Source: CAZCVI01 sp964502145 (GTDB lineage: Bacteria > Acidobacteriota > Aminicenantia > UBA2199). From it: DNA of 64,000 bases. A model generated the notes under the pieces. The model saw only the letters and a list, made by a program, of their open reading frames with translations, had not been told where the DNA came from and made no database searches. Positions 38,179 to 47,317 of the stretch are shown here, one piece after another (positions within the stretch are counted from its first letter, which is position 1; every line of letters starts with the position of its first letter). The stretch is taken from contig CAZCVI010000004.1 in NCBI GenBank assembly GCA_964502145.1, positions 166,095 through 230,094 of the forward strand. The letters run 5' to 3'. A program made the translations under genes and the position numbers.

Positions 38179-38220
38179 CTGTCGATCTCCCGGTTTTTTT
38201 ACGTTATCCTAGATCGACAG
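38179..38220. promoter_or_regulatory. Inverted repeat in the CRISPR leader
   Basis: A perfect 10-bp inverted repeat, CTGTCGATCT (38179-38188) and AGATCGACAG (38211-38220), with a 22-nt gap containing T7. It sits between the cas2 remnant and the array promoter; it could be a regulator or integration-factor site, or the terminator of the former cas2 transcript. Confidence 0.5.
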
Positions 38221-38227
38221 GAAAAAA

Positions 38228-38380
38228 TCAGAGGAATTTAATCTCGTCTTTTTTATCTTTTCCATACACCCGGCGTTCCATGTATTTCTGTGTTCGGAAC
38301 GTATATATAATCACTGAATCCTCCAGTTCAAGATCGATCAACTCATTCAGTTCCATCACCAATGCTTCAAGATCACCGGG
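38228..38380 (-). pseudogene. cas2: cas2 remnant, C-terminal 50 codons
   Basis: A minus-strand frame of 50 codons ending in TGA reads ...LVMELNELIDLELEDSVIIY then TFRTQKYMERRVYGKDKKDE and IKFL. This matches the C-terminal half of Cas2, where an E-D-S-V-x-I-Y beta strand is followed by a basic tail. Codon by codon the homology starts just after an in-frame TAG (38381-38383), exactly where the Cas2 sequence would continue upstream. The N-terminal half with the ferredoxin-like core and catalytic Asp is gone, replaced by a palindromic AT-rich element. In an intact I-B locus cas2 sits between cas3/cas4/cas1 and the leader, so the position fits. It cannot make a working adaptation subunit. Confidence 0.75.
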
Positions 38381-38409
38381 CTACAATCAAACCGGATTTA
38401 AGAAAAGAC

Positions 38410-38498
38410 CCCCCACGAATTTCACGAATTTACACGAATTAAAAGGAAATAAAAGTTTTTTTTTTTGATAAATTCGTGAAAATTCGTGTAATTCGGGG
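38410..38498. repeat. Palindromic CACGAATT-rich element (MITE-like)
   Basis: Left arm 38410-38440 (three spaced ACGAATT words after CCCC) and right arm 38471-38498 (AATTCGTG words ending in CGGGG) are imperfect reverse complements around an A/T-rich loop with T12. It occupies the gap where the missing cas4, cas1 and most of cas2 would be expected, and could also end the cas3 transcript. Confidence 0.6.
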
Positions 38499-38539
38499 CA
38501 AATCTTTTTCTTTGTTTCATCTATTGCCTATCGTATCCA

Positions 38540-41155
38540 TCACAGGAACATAAATTCCCTGCCTCCTACTCCTTTTTTAAAATTTTCCTGGTCCAGTCCC
38601 ATGTCTAAATCGTAATAGTCTTGCCACTTGGCGCAATAATAATACCCATACTGCATCTCTTGCTCTAAGACATTGCCTAATTTTTTTCCTTCCTTGGGCA
38701 TGTAGCCATTAAACACATTCACCGCATAAGGCACCAGCTTCTTGCGGAACTCTTTGATCTTGATGGAATTCACAAAGGAAAATTCATTATCATACAGCGC
38801 GGTATATTCCCGCCAAAGACGTTTCCCTGCGTCATCAAAGGGAATAAAAAGGGAAATAGTATCCCCTTCGATTAAATGAACATGGCTGTCCACTTGTTTA
38901 AAATAGAGATTGACCATATCAGCGATATTGGATTCTGAATTCTTGATAAACTGGCTCTGATTGGCCGTTTTCAAGCGGGTTACGATTTTATTGTAGAATT
39001 CATTCACCATGCTGAAATCATTCAATTCAGGTTGGGCTTTGGAGTCGAAGAAATCTTTTTCAAATTCCTTGGTTACTATCGCTTTATTGTCGTCCCGGTA
39101 TACCCATTTGTAATTTGCATCTGGGAACACAAATAACGTGGCCCTGGGCTTTTTATTCTCCCGGTTAACTCTGCCTGCCACCTGCATAATACTATCCAGT
39201 GGACCATAAGCCCGAAATCCAATATCAAAATCCAAATCCACACCTGCTTCCACCGATTGAGTCGCGACCAGGATTATTTTATTCGGTTCCTGGCCCGCTT
39301 TATCCCTGCAATAATCGATAATCTCTTGCCGTTTTCCATCCAGTATGGTGGAATTTAATAAAAAGAGGCGGTGTTCGGCAAACTCTTTGGCATACTTTTT
39401 GGATTTAGCTGCCTGTTTAATTTTATCGAACAGCGTATAACATCCTTTGACCGTGTTCACCACGATCAATATTTTCCCAAACCCTTTCCCCTTTTCCAAG
39501 AAAGCTTCTGCCATCTTGCTGCTATCATCCTCTTTTTCTGCCGCTTTAATGGATTTGTCCGCTGCAATGGACGTTCGTTTAAATACAGGATGGTTGAAAA
39601 TTTCTTCAGTAAAGACGTCGTCCAACAGATAGGGCGGTTTGGAACCACAGAGCGTATGAATAGCGGGCAGGGTCGCACTCATCACAATAAAATAAGTATT
39701 GAGAAACTTCCCTATTCTATCCAGTATCACACTCATCTCGGTCCACACGGTATCTTTATACGCCTGGATTTCGTCGATAATCACCACGCTGTTGGCCAAT
39801 TGGAAAAAATTATAATGGCTGTTCTTATCGTTCCTGAAAAAGAGATCGAAGAAACGGATATGACTGGAGAATAACACGGGATAATTAAACAACAAACCTG
39901 CTACATACCTGGAAAATAATGCAGTAGAAGTTTCCTCGTAGCCTTCTTCCTGTTCGGTGGGGTCTAAATAGCGGGAATCCAAGCGGGTCATATTTTCGTC
40001 GCCGATAAATTTACCCAGGCTAGTAAAAGATTGCTCAATCAGGTTAATGAAAGGAAAAACATAAAAGAGCTTTTTAATATCCGGGACTTTTTCCATGATC
40101 TTTAATGCCAGTCTGAGAGAGAGGTTGGTTTTGCCGCCGCCAGTAGGAACATTGAGGAAGAAGAGATGATCCTCGGTATTTTTTAAACGGTCTTCCAGCA
40201 GTTGTTCCGCTTTGACATTCAGCAAGGAACGCATTTGGTCCAGCGCTTCCTTTTTATGCGCGCTATTCTCTGCCACCGATTGGGCCAATTGGGACAAGGA
40301 AAGGTCTAACAATTGTGGACGCTGTTGATTGATGATGGGGTTAAAATTCTTCCCAGACATATAATCATTGTGAAACCGTGCCGATATCTCCGCGATTAAG
40401 GTGGGGGTTAAAACCTGACTTGCAAATTCAGTGTTCGTTTCATATTCCATGGTGGCCGCATAATCAGCGAAGATCAACAGGGAGTGAAACAGTTTTAATA
40501 GGATCACCATGGACAGAGAGTTCGTGCTCAGTTGTTTGATTAATCCTTTATTGTCCTTGTTTTTCCATTTTTGCCAGAAGGCGGGTTGGCCCATCACCTT
40601 CAGGATATCCGTATCCGCTTTTTCTTCCAGCCTGTTTAGCAATTCCGCAATCGTATCGGCGTTGAATCCATGGGCTATTGATTCGTTTAAGTCTTCTGTC
40701 AAGTCATTCAGTTTGCCGTGGTGTTTGTATATAGAATAGAGTACAATAAAGAGCAGGATAAATTCTTTGTTGTTCAGGAGTTTGGCTTTTTGGTGGCAGA
40801 GCAGTTTATACACCAGCAGGAAGTAGCCCTTATCGCTGTGGCTGGCTTTAATGGAAGAGTCCTTCAAGTGGTTCTGGAAAGCCGTGCTCAGTTTACCCAG
40901 GTCATGAAGCAGGATGAATTGCTTGAGGTAGTCGAGAACTTTTTGTGTATCCATCCCTGTATTTTCCCCAGCAATATCTGTCAATAGATTTTCAAAAATG
41001 GCAGTCAGACCATACGTCTGGATCATTCGGTCGCGGTATTTGGCGGTTAATTGGCAGTGACTGTAGAACAACTCTTTCGGTTTATCCTTCTCTTTGCTGC
41101 TATGAGCGTAAAGCTCCAGTTTTTTAATGACCTCAAAATCAAATAAATTGGACAT
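38540..41155 (-). CDS. cas3: CRISPR-associated helicase/nuclease Cas3 (HD domain fused)
   Basis: An 871-residue effector nuclease-helicase that is recruited by Cascade to unwind and degrade target DNA. The N-terminal HD nuclease shows His33, HD at 84-85 (LLHDLGK), the KHHG motif at 144-147 and Asp231 (FADYA). The SF2 helicase shows Walker A PTGGGKT (337-343), DEIQ (461-464), SAT (493-495) and the late motif QVAGRVNR. All catalytic motifs look intact. The gene overlaps cas5 by 17 bp, with GGAGG about 10 nt upstream of the ATG, so it is translated with the operon. It is the last complete cas gene before the array. Confidence 0.96.
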   Translation of the reverse strand: MSNLFDFEVIKKLELYAHSSKEKDKPKELFYSHCQLTAKYRDRMIQTYGLTAIFENLLTDIAGENTGMDTQKVLDYLKQFILLHDLGKLSTAFQNHLKDSSIKASHSDKGYFLLVYKLLCHQKAKLLNNKEFILLFIVLYSIYKHHGKLNDLTEDLNESIAHGFNADTIAELLNRLEEKADTDILKVMGQPAFWQKWKNKDNKGLIKQLSTNSLSMVILLKLFHSLLIFADYAATMEYETNTEFASQVLTPTLIAEISARFHNDYMSGKNFNPIINQQRPQLLDLSLSQLAQSVAENSAHKKEALDQMRSLLNVKAEQLLEDRLKNTEDHLFFLNVPTGGGKTNLSLRLALKIMEKVPDIKKLFYVFPFINLIEQSFTSLGKFIGDENMTRLDSRYLDPTEQEEGYEETSTALFSRYVAGLLFNYPVLFSSHIRFFDLFFRNDKNSHYNFFQLANSVVIIDEIQAYKDTVWTEMSVILDRIGKFLNTYFIVMSATLPAIHTLCGSKPPYLLDDVFTEEIFNHPVFKRTSIAADKSIKAAEKEDDSSKMAEAFLEKGKGFGKILIVVNTVKGCYTLFDKIKQAAKSKKYAKEFAEHRLFLLNSTILDGKRQEIIDYCRDKAGQEPNKIILVATQSVEAGVDLDFDIGFRAYGPLDSIMQVAGRVNRENKKPRATLFVFPDANYKWVYRDDNKAIVTKEFEKDFFDSKAQPELNDFSMVNEFYNKIVTRLKTANQSQFIKNSESNIADMVNLYFKQVDSHVHLIEGDTISLFIPFDDAGKRLWREYTALYDNEFSFVNSIKIKEFRKKLVPYAVNVFNGYMPKEGKKLGNVLEQEMQYGYYYCAKWQDYYDLDMGLDQENFKKGVGGREFMFL

Positions 41156-41957
41156 GGATGGGTGTACCTCCGTTTTGGGGTGTTAAGGTGTAAAAGCCCT
41201 GGCTGTTGTTAATAATAAGCTGTTGCTGGGACAAGACAAACAAGTCCTTGAGATAAAAACCATTCTCATCAAAATCATAAGGTAAATACTCATATACCGT
41301 ATGACCTTCATTAATGGTGGTATCAAAAGGATCAAAATCGTCGAAGGTGACTTCTTTAAAAGAAACAGTACTCTGCTTGGTATCTTCACCTTTCCTGATG
41401 AGCGAGGAAATAATGGCCGTTTTGGCAGTCATGGGTTTGGCCTCGTATTCTTGGAATTGATCGAAATAAGCAAAGAACTCGTTCTTTCCCAAATACAAAG
41501 GGTATTCCGATTCCCCTTTTTTCAGTCTGTCTTTTAAATGGTCCATTAAACCGGCATCTATTGATTGATTCTCCAACTGGTCAGCCAGTAGATAAACAGT
41601 ATAGCGGATTTCCGGTTCGCCCACCAGGATTTGTTCCCTGATTTGCCAAGTGACACCTTTTCCCGATGAGTCCTTTGAGGCTAAACCAGAGGCATTATTA
41701 AAACCAGTGATCACTTTTTTTAATGGTTTGATATAATGAGGATTAATCGCCATTTTTAAAGATTTTAAGCGGTTATAATAATCTGGATTTTGGTTATCCT
41801 TGGCTGTGGCATAGCCGGGTAATCCGGCTATAGCACCGCAAATTCCCAAGAGCACGGGTTTGTGGATAAAGTTGTAACTGATATAGAGAAAATCGTTGGC
41901 ATCGTTCTTCTTAAAGAAAGCAAATTCCCCTGAGAGGTCGAAAGAAAAGACTTTCAT
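41139..41957 (-). CDS. cas5: Type I-B Cascade subunit Cas5
   Basis: A 272-residue RAMP protein that caps the 5' handle of crRNA in the Cascade complex. The start MKVFSFDLSGEFAFFKKND, followed by a glycine-rich GICGAIAGLPGYA segment (about 35-50), matches the Cas5h/TM1800 type, in which the N-terminal strand and first helix are characteristic. A GGGGGAG ribosome-binding site precedes the ATG. It sits 14 bp after cas7 and overlaps cas3, as expected for a subunit made with its partners. Confidence 0.9.
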   Translation of the reverse strand: MKVFSFDLSGEFAFFKKNDANDFLYISYNFIHKPVLLGICGAIAGLPGYATAKDNQNPDYYNRLKSLKMAINPHYIKPLKKVITGFNNASGLASKDSSGKGVTWQIREQILVGEPEIRYTVYLLADQLENQSIDAGLMDHLKDRLKKGESEYPLYLGKNEFFAYFDQFQEYEAKPMTAKTAIISSLIRKGEDTKQSTVSFKEVTFDDFDPFDTTINEGHTVYEYLPYDFDENGFYLKDLFVLSQQQLIINNSQGFYTLTPQNGGTPIHVQFI

Positions 41958-41971
41958 CGTCTCCCCCCGTC

Positions 41972-42907
41972 TTACAGGTTTTCCTTTTTCCAGTTTTTGT
42001 CTGTCGGATAAAGAACTTTCAGCAGGTGGTCATTGCAAAAGAGTTCTACCGATTCTGGTTGATACTGGGTTAGGGTATTGGCGACAGCAGTCAGGTCGAT
42101 GTGGATAGTATCGGCTTTCTTTTCGATTTTCACGAGGTTTTTCAGAATAGGAATCTGGGCTTTGGAACTCTCTGGAAGTGTTACAAAGAGCGTCAGGAAG
42201 TTTTCCGATCCTATCTTTGAAGCGGTATTCAAATTGGTCACCGCGTATTTGAAAGCTTCTTTTAAGTCAGCGATATCTGTTTCAGTCACTGCCATTTTTT
42301 CTTGGATTTCCGGGGTGTTTTCATAGTGGTTCAGGATGTTTTGGGGATTGATCACAAAATCGAAGACATAATAGAATTCTTTGCCTTTATTCTCATTGCC
42401 GATAGTGGAGTTTTTATCCCCTGCCTCAGAGGCGTATGGTGATAAGATATCATTGGAGAAAATAATGTTTTCATCGAATTTGTTCACCCCATAGGTGATT
42501 TGAACCGGGCCTGACAATGCCATGTTCTTATTATCACCGGCTGTTTTGGATTTCATAGCAAAGGTGATCCCGAATAATTTGGTATCAATGCATTGAGAGA
42601 ATACATCCAGTGGGGCGTCTTTTTTCAAGAGTTCTTTCATCACATTAAACCTGTCTTCAAGAGTAAGGGGTACATAGCCCTCTTTCTCATTCCTGAAGGT
42701 TTTCCATACGAAAACATGCTTCTGGTTTTCCACCCAATATTTTCGGATGGCATACTTCAACGCTTTATCCGTGGCATAAACCGTGCTTTTTTGATCCGGT
42801 AAGCGGCGCGGACTGCCGGTAAAATCAGCATTAAAATTACTATTCTCACTTTTAACAATCACCAAACCGTAACATCTCTTATTGAAGTTCTTTTTTTCGT
42901 CTGACAT
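41972..42907 (-). CDS. cas7: Type I-B Cascade backbone subunit Cas7 (Csh2-like)
   Basis: A 311-residue RAMP protein that polymerises along the crRNA spacer. The start NKRCYGLVIVKSENSNFNAD and the segment SPRRLPDQKSTVYATDKALK (residues about 30-50) are hallmarks of the Csh2/TM1801 family, as is a central GPVQITYGVNKF. The ATG follows AGGAGGATGAAGAAAA, a strong ribosome-binding site fitting the need for several copies per complex. Length is normal for the family. Confidence 0.94.
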   Translation of the reverse strand: MSDEKKNFNKRCYGLVIVKSENSNFNADFTGSPRRLPDQKSTVYATDKALKYAIRKYWVENQKHVFVWKTFRNEKEGYVPLTLEDRFNVMKELLKKDAPLDVFSQCIDTKLFGITFAMKSKTAGDNKNMALSGPVQITYGVNKFDENIIFSNDILSPYASEAGDKNSTIGNENKGKEFYYVFDFVINPQNILNHYENTPEIQEKMAVTETDIADLKEAFKYAVTNLNTASKIGSENFLTLFVTLPESSKAQIPILKNLVKIEKKADTIHIDLTAVANTLTQYQPESVELFCNDHLLKVLYPTDKNWKKENL

Positions 42908-42921
42908 TTTTCTTCATCCTC

Positions 42922-44835
42922 CTATTTGTCCGATTTATAGAAAATATTGTCCACACTATTGAAGTATCCGGCATAAAACAGAGTTTTTAACTCTTTGGTA
43001 AAGGGTTCCTCCTTGTGGTCAAAGAGAAACGCCCACAGTGCTGAAAAGATGGTGTTGAATTTCTTATAGTCAAACGAAATGGAATGTTTATAATTATTAA
43101 ACAGTTCCTCGATGCGGATACCCAGGGCCGCGAAATTCGCCACATTGATGAAAGGTTCCACCAATGAATGGGTACGACTATCGGATTTGGATTGACTTAA
43201 CAGGTAATAGGTAATTTGCCCGGCATAATAGGCGAAACTTGCCTCGTCATTGATAGTTTGTGATTCTTGGATTTTTTTTATTGTGTCCATTAGGACCCCC
43301 TTAAATAGTTTATTTAATTCTAAATAGTGATCAAAGCCATCTATAACCTTTTTTTCGTTGAAAAACTTATCTTTACTAACCAGTTGTCGCAGATGCATCC
43401 GCAACACTTCAAGATATAAATCTTGCAAGACCCGATTGTCTAGTCCCGAGTACTTAGCCCGGTACACAAAATCGAAGATCAACTGCCTGTAGGAGTAGAT
43501 GATATTATCCCGCATTCGATTGCCCGTATCCAACTTGTCGGCAAAATAATTTTTCCCCAAATTGTCAGAGAGGAAGTAATGGTCTATCATGGCTTCTACC
43601 TCGAAGATGGATTTGGCATTCATCTTAAAATGAAAACCCGTGATATAATCGAAAAAAAGGATTTGCTCCCCTCTCGCATACAATATCAGATAAAAATCCA
43701 GTTCCTCCACCGAAGTATCCCGATAGATTTCTGAGATTACCTCTTGAAACGAGAGCTTTTCAATTTTTTCCTGACCTTTAAAAAGATCAATCGTTCGTTG
43801 CCGCAGGTCTTTCTGGATGAAAAGAGGAAACAACGATATGTGCAAACGATTGAGAAAATACTCCTGAAATTTATAAATTTCCAAAGCACAGGTACCGCAG
43901 ATTGAGATATTGATCTCTTTGAGACGATGAGAATGCCTTAAAAAAGGCTTACCACCATCCATGTTATTAAAACAGTCCGGTAAAAACGTATTCACGTCCT
44001 GACTGCCACACGCGCAACATTGTGATTTGTAATATTTATCAGGGTTATCAACCTTGAATATTTTTTTCTGGAGGTATTTATCATACCATTCTTTATAGAT
44101 GTTCCTATCTTCATAGAATCGTTTGGGTAGTTTGAGTACTACCAGTATTGAACCAAAGGGTATCTTTGATTTTTTTGTTTTTTCATCGTAAAATGAAAAA
44201 ATAGTTTTGACACCGTCAATATGGTCCCATAATTGTTCCAGATTCTTTACCTCCGACATTTTGCGAAGCATTTTCGTGAACATTATCTTTTCATCTTCAT
44301 TAAGATCAACCGGGAACCCCAGCTCAATGACCTCTTCCCTGTAAGTCTTAGGGATTTTGATCATAAATCCTTCCCGAAGGTACAAAAGATCGCCATTGTA
44401 TTTTTCATTATTTTGACCCTTTAATTCCCCTTTTTCAAATTTCCCATCAAAGATCAAAAGGTTATAGGAATTAGTACCTTCATTTGTCCCAATACTTTTA
44501 CTACCCTTCGCGTCCGTGGCCAATTTTTGCGAATAAAGTCGTAGTGATCTTAAAATTTCCTGCCACGATTTTTCCTCTTCATCAATACCTCTAATATGGA
44601 TACCTTGGATTTCAGTGGGCTTGATTTTGGCAATTTCTTTGCCATTCAAGAAATAAGATTCCTCTTCGATTCTCTCGAAAACAAAATAAATCTCTTCCGG
44701 TAGAATATCCGACAGGTCCTCCTTAACAGGTATAACCATAATAGGACGGTCAATCTTCTTTGAATCCTCGTATACCCGTTCATAGATGCCTGCCTCTTCC
44801 AGTTGCTTTGAAAACTCAACAATCTCCTTTATCAA
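42922..44835 (-). CDS. cas8b: Type I-B Cascade large subunit Cas8b (Csh1/TM1802-like)
   Basis: A 637-residue protein placed where the large subunit belongs in the order cas6-cas8-cas7-cas5-cas3. It has two Cys pairs (CCACGSQD near residue 270 and CGTCALEIYKF near 310), the zinc-ribbon pattern of Csh1/TM1802 proteins, and a helical C-terminal half. In known systems this subunit recognises the PAM. The start is TTG: AAGGAGG lies 6 nt upstream and the TTGA overlaps the cas6 stop, showing translational coupling. The sequence of Cas8 diverges fast, so the call rests on the zinc pattern, length and position. Confidence 0.88.
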   Translation of the reverse strand: MIKEIVEFSKQLEEAGIYERVYEDSKKIDRPIMVIPVKEDLSDILPEEIYFVFERIEEESYFLNGKEIAKIKPTEIQGIHIRGIDEEEKSWQEILRSLRLYSQKLATDAKGSKSIGTNEGTNSYNLLIFDGKFEKGELKGQNNEKYNGDLLYLREGFMIKIPKTYREEVIELGFPVDLNEDEKIMFTKMLRKMSEVKNLEQLWDHIDGVKTIFSFYDEKTKKSKIPFGSILVVLKLPKRFYEDRNIYKEWYDKYLQKKIFKVDNPDKYYKSQCCACGSQDVNTFLPDCFNNMDGGKPFLRHSHRLKEINISICGTCALEIYKFQEYFLNRLHISLFPLFIQKDLRQRTIDLFKGQEKIEKLSFQEVISEIYRDTSVEELDFYLILYARGEQILFFDYITGFHFKMNAKSIFEVEAMIDHYFLSDNLGKNYFADKLDTGNRMRDNIIYSYRQLIFDFVYRAKYSGLDNRVLQDLYLEVLRMHLRQLVSKDKFFNEKKVIDGFDHYLELNKLFKGVLMDTIKKIQESQTINDEASFAYYAGQITYYLLSQSKSDSRTHSLVEPFINVANFAALGIRIEELFNNYKHSISFDYKKFNTIFSALWAFLFDHKEEPFTKELKTLFYAGYFNSVDNIFYKSDK

Positions 44836-45650
44836 TCGACGCCTCCTTCTTCTCCATGCTGCTCACGTTTCTCATGGGGTTCATGCGGAACAATCTCCAC
44901 CAGTCCACAACCATTGGTATTATGACTGCCAAACCCCGTAGAATACCCAAATTCCAAGAAACTCGGTTCACCCGTGATTTTAAAATAACCTTTCCAACCC
45001 TTAATTAATGTCCGCTTCGCCCCGACACCAAAATAAAAAATCTTTTCATTCTGATTGCCATGGAAAAGCGGCTTGATCGTGACATGATAGGGACACTCTT
45101 TTTTATACAACGCCTGCCACTTCCCACGCAAGTTTTCGTCCACCATCGTCGAGAACTCGGTTTCAAACGGGGTATAATAATGCGTCTTTTTCCGTTCGTC
45201 CGCTGTTCTGAACGTGGAATGAACCTCAATCGGAGTAATGGATTTGACTTTGATGCAGGGTTCAGTAATACGCACATCCTTGATAATATCCACCGAGGAA
45301 ACCAACAAACGATTATTAAACGGAAACTCACTGCCTAGCCACACCCCGGGAGACTTTAAGATATTGGTGGCAAATTGTTCCAACACCCAATCCAAAGGCG
45401 ACGCGATCAGGAAACTGACCTTATTGGGAAACCGAAAGTATTTTTCCCTGGCGAAAAACTCCGCCTTCTCCAAGAAAGGCGAGAACGTAAACAATTTAAA
45501 CGTTTTCTCTTCCAATCGGAACCCCGTATTGTGCAACCATGTGGCTTCATCCACATTCAGGTATTTATAGATCAGGGCTTGGAAGTATTCATTAAAACCA
45601 ATGGGTAATTTAACTGGCTTCTCCGCCAGTAACTCAATTCTTAATCGCAC
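44832..45650 (-). CDS. cas6: CRISPR RNA endoribonuclease Cas6
   Basis: A 272-residue RAMP ribonuclease that cuts the pre-crRNA within each repeat to leave the 8-nt ATTGAAAC handle. The C-terminal glycine-rich loop is clear (GYSTGFGSHNTNGCGLVEIV, about residues 236-256). An N-terminal His (YKYLNVDEATWLHNTGF, near 30-45) is a candidate catalytic residue. The start is GTG, with AGGTGG about 7 nt upstream. First gene of the operon, with 259 bp before the divergent ATPase gene. Confidence 0.94.
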   Translation of the reverse strand: MRLRIELLAEKPVKLPIGFNEYFQALIYKYLNVDEATWLHNTGFRLEEKTFKLFTFSPFLEKAEFFAREKYFRFPNKVSFLIASPLDWVLEQFATNILKSPGVWLGSEFPFNNRLLVSSVDIIKDVRITEPCIKVKSITPIEVHSTFRTADERKKTHYYTPFETEFSTMVDENLRGKWQALYKKECPYHVTIKPLFHGNQNEKIFYFGVGAKRTLIKGWKGYFKITGEPSFLEFGYSTGFGSHNTNGCGLVEIVPHEPHEKREQHGEEGGVD

Positions 45651-45789
45651 ATTCCACCTTTAAACGCATATCAAGCTCCTTTTAAGGACTCTCATCCTGG
45701 TATCAAAACCGCTCTTAACTTTTTTTCCCAAGTGCAGTTTCACCCATCCTACCCCAGGCGATTACCAACACCCTTTAAAATGAAACTTT

Positions 45790-45819
45790 ATTATATACCA
45801 TTCAATATCCACGATGCAA
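45790..45819 (-). promoter_or_regulatory. Candidate promoter of the cas operon
   Basis: On the minus strand TTGCAT (45814-45819), an 18-bp spacer and TATAAT (45790-45795), about 140 bp before the cas6 start. The -10 is perfect and the -35 weak. Nothing else recognisable lies in 45651-45857. Confidence 0.45.
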
Positions 45820-45857
45820 CTATTTTTTAAAAAAATTCGCCGGGATAAAATAAATAT

Positions 45858-45886
45858 TTGAAAAAAATTTGTTTATGGCTTATAAT
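45858..45886 (+). promoter_or_regulatory. Promoter of the DnaB-like ATPase gene
   Basis: TTGAAA (45858-45863), 17 bp, TATAAT (45881-45886), followed by AAGGAG (45898-45903) and ATG at 45910: a strong sigma70-type signal pointing away from the cas operon. Confidence 0.8.
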
Positions 45887-45909
45887 AATCACGCGATAAG
45901 GAGAACACC

Positions 45910-47274
45910 ATGAACGAAACAAAAAGTTCCGATCAGGAAAAGACAAAGTTACTCGAAACTGATGAAAATAGTAAATTTCAATCCGGACCAGAACCAGGAT
46001 ACTCCGAAACCCTTCTCAACCCCAACACCACGGAAATGGATTACCACAGTACACAAACAGTCAACCGAAACATAGTCAGCACAGATAAAACACAACTGGT
46101 TTTTAATAAAAACAATATCCAAAAAAGAGTACAAGACGAATTGGTGGACATACCCGACTACCTGCCAGAAGACCTGGAACCAGAATACCTCGCCAGTTTA
46201 ATCAAAAGCACTGCCACCAATCGCTCGGATGTCGACAATGTCAAATTCAATCGCAATTTTTTACGCGACGCCCAACCCTTCCAAATCGAACGCCTCATGG
46301 AAGAATTAAAAAATATGCCCACTGAATTATTAACAGGCTTCCCCAGCCTCGATCAATTCATCCGTATCCCACTCCACAAACTAACCCTGATCGCTTCCCG
46401 CGCCGGGCATGGGAAAACTGTATTTCTACTCAATACGCTGCTAAATATGATCCATCGCTATGACACTAAACATTTCCTCTTCTATACCTACGGCGAACCA
46501 CGACGAGAAATAGAGATTAAATTGATCAATATGTGCGGCGAAAAAACCTTCTCCAATCCAGTAGAAGGAATTACCTCCAACTTCGAACGCTGGAAATACG
46601 AGTTCAAACAACTGGACCCAGAAACCCTTAAACAGAAAGCAGAAACGGACCCGGAATTTATTGGCTTGAAAAATTTCCTGAAAAATTCCCCAAGACTCCA
46701 CATCATGGATTGCAACTACAACATCCACGATTTATACGAGTCAATCAATTCGTTTCACCGCACGTTATCCGTGGGCGCAGTATTTATCGATTACCTCCAA
46801 GCTATCCGCCCCAACAAAGAACTGATGGCTCTGACCCGCAAACAACAAATGCAAGATATCTTGGAACAACTCCGTGAAATCGGCAAAGAGTTCGCCTTCC
46901 CCCTGATCATCGGCGCCCGCTTAAAAGCCCCAGAAACGTTAGATACGCCTGAATACGATAGCTTGTCAAGCACCTTTATTAAAGATATCGAAGACCCAGA
47001 ACATGCTTCAGGATTAATTATTGGTTTGCAAAATTATGCGAAATCCTTATTCATTGGTTCTAATATCAACCATCAATTCAAATCCCGATTCTACAATCGT
47101 ACCTTTGAAAAAGCAGAACTAATGCCACCAATCTTCAAAGATAAACACCCCAGTACAGTAATACTGGCCAAAGTACTGGCCAACCAAGGCCGCCCAGAAC
47201 CCGAAGTAGAACTGGTCTTTAATAAATGGCTCATGAAAATCAGCGACCTCAAAGAAGAACACATTGCTAAATAA
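45910..47274 (+). CDS. DnaB-C/KaiC-like RecA-fold ATPase, function unknown
   Basis: A 454-residue protein with an acidic, Ser/Thr/Asn-rich and probably disordered N-terminal part (about 1-125) and a RecA-fold ATPase resembling the C-terminal domain of DnaB helicases: LLTGFPSLDQ near 145, Walker A AGHGKT (165-170) and Walker B VFIDYLQ around Asp294. The DYLQ motif is typical of DnaB. It lacks the DnaB N-terminal domain and is not obviously a replicative helicase; a DnaB paralogue or phage-derived ATPase is possible. It has its own strong promoter and is divergent from the cas operon, so a functional link to CRISPR is open. It ends in a 9-bp-repeat hairpin shared with the convergent amidase gene. 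Confidence 0.75.
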   Translation: MNETKSSDQEKTKLLETDENSKFQSGPEPGYSETLLNPNTTEMDYHSTQTVNRNIVSTDKTQLVFNKNNIQKRVQDELVDIPDYLPEDLEPEYLASLIKSTATNRSDVDNVKFNRNFLRDAQPFQIERLMEELKNMPTELLTGFPSLDQFIRIPLHKLTLIASRAGHGKTVFLLNTLLNMIHRYDTKHFLFYTYGEPRREIEIKLINMCGEKTFSNPVEGITSNFERWKYEFKQLDPETLKQKAETDPEFIGLKNFLKNSPRLHIMDCNYNIHDLYESINSFHRTLSVGAVFIDYLQAIRPNKELMALTRKQQMQDILEQLREIGKEFAFPLIIGARLKAPETLDTPEYDSLSSTFIKDIEDPEHASGLIIGLQNYAKSLFIGSNINHQFKSRFYNRTFEKAELMPPIFKDKHPSTVILAKVLANQGRPEPEVELVFNKWLMKISDLKEEHIAK

Positions 47275-47317
47275 AATACAAGATTAGGTATTGATCTTGG
47301 ATTCATTGTCAAATTAA

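Noticed and set aside
38068..38540. Intact cas2 or cas1
   Set aside because: Only 50 codons of cas2 remain with an in-frame stop; no other adaptation gene is seen on either strand.
39371..39874. Long open frame antisense to cas3
   Set aside because: Shadow of a well-supported cas3 with all motifs; no ribosome-binding site or recognisable domain.
45910..47274. Replicative DNA helicase dnaB
   Set aside because: Only the C-terminal RecA-like domain is present; the DnaB N-terminal domain is missing.
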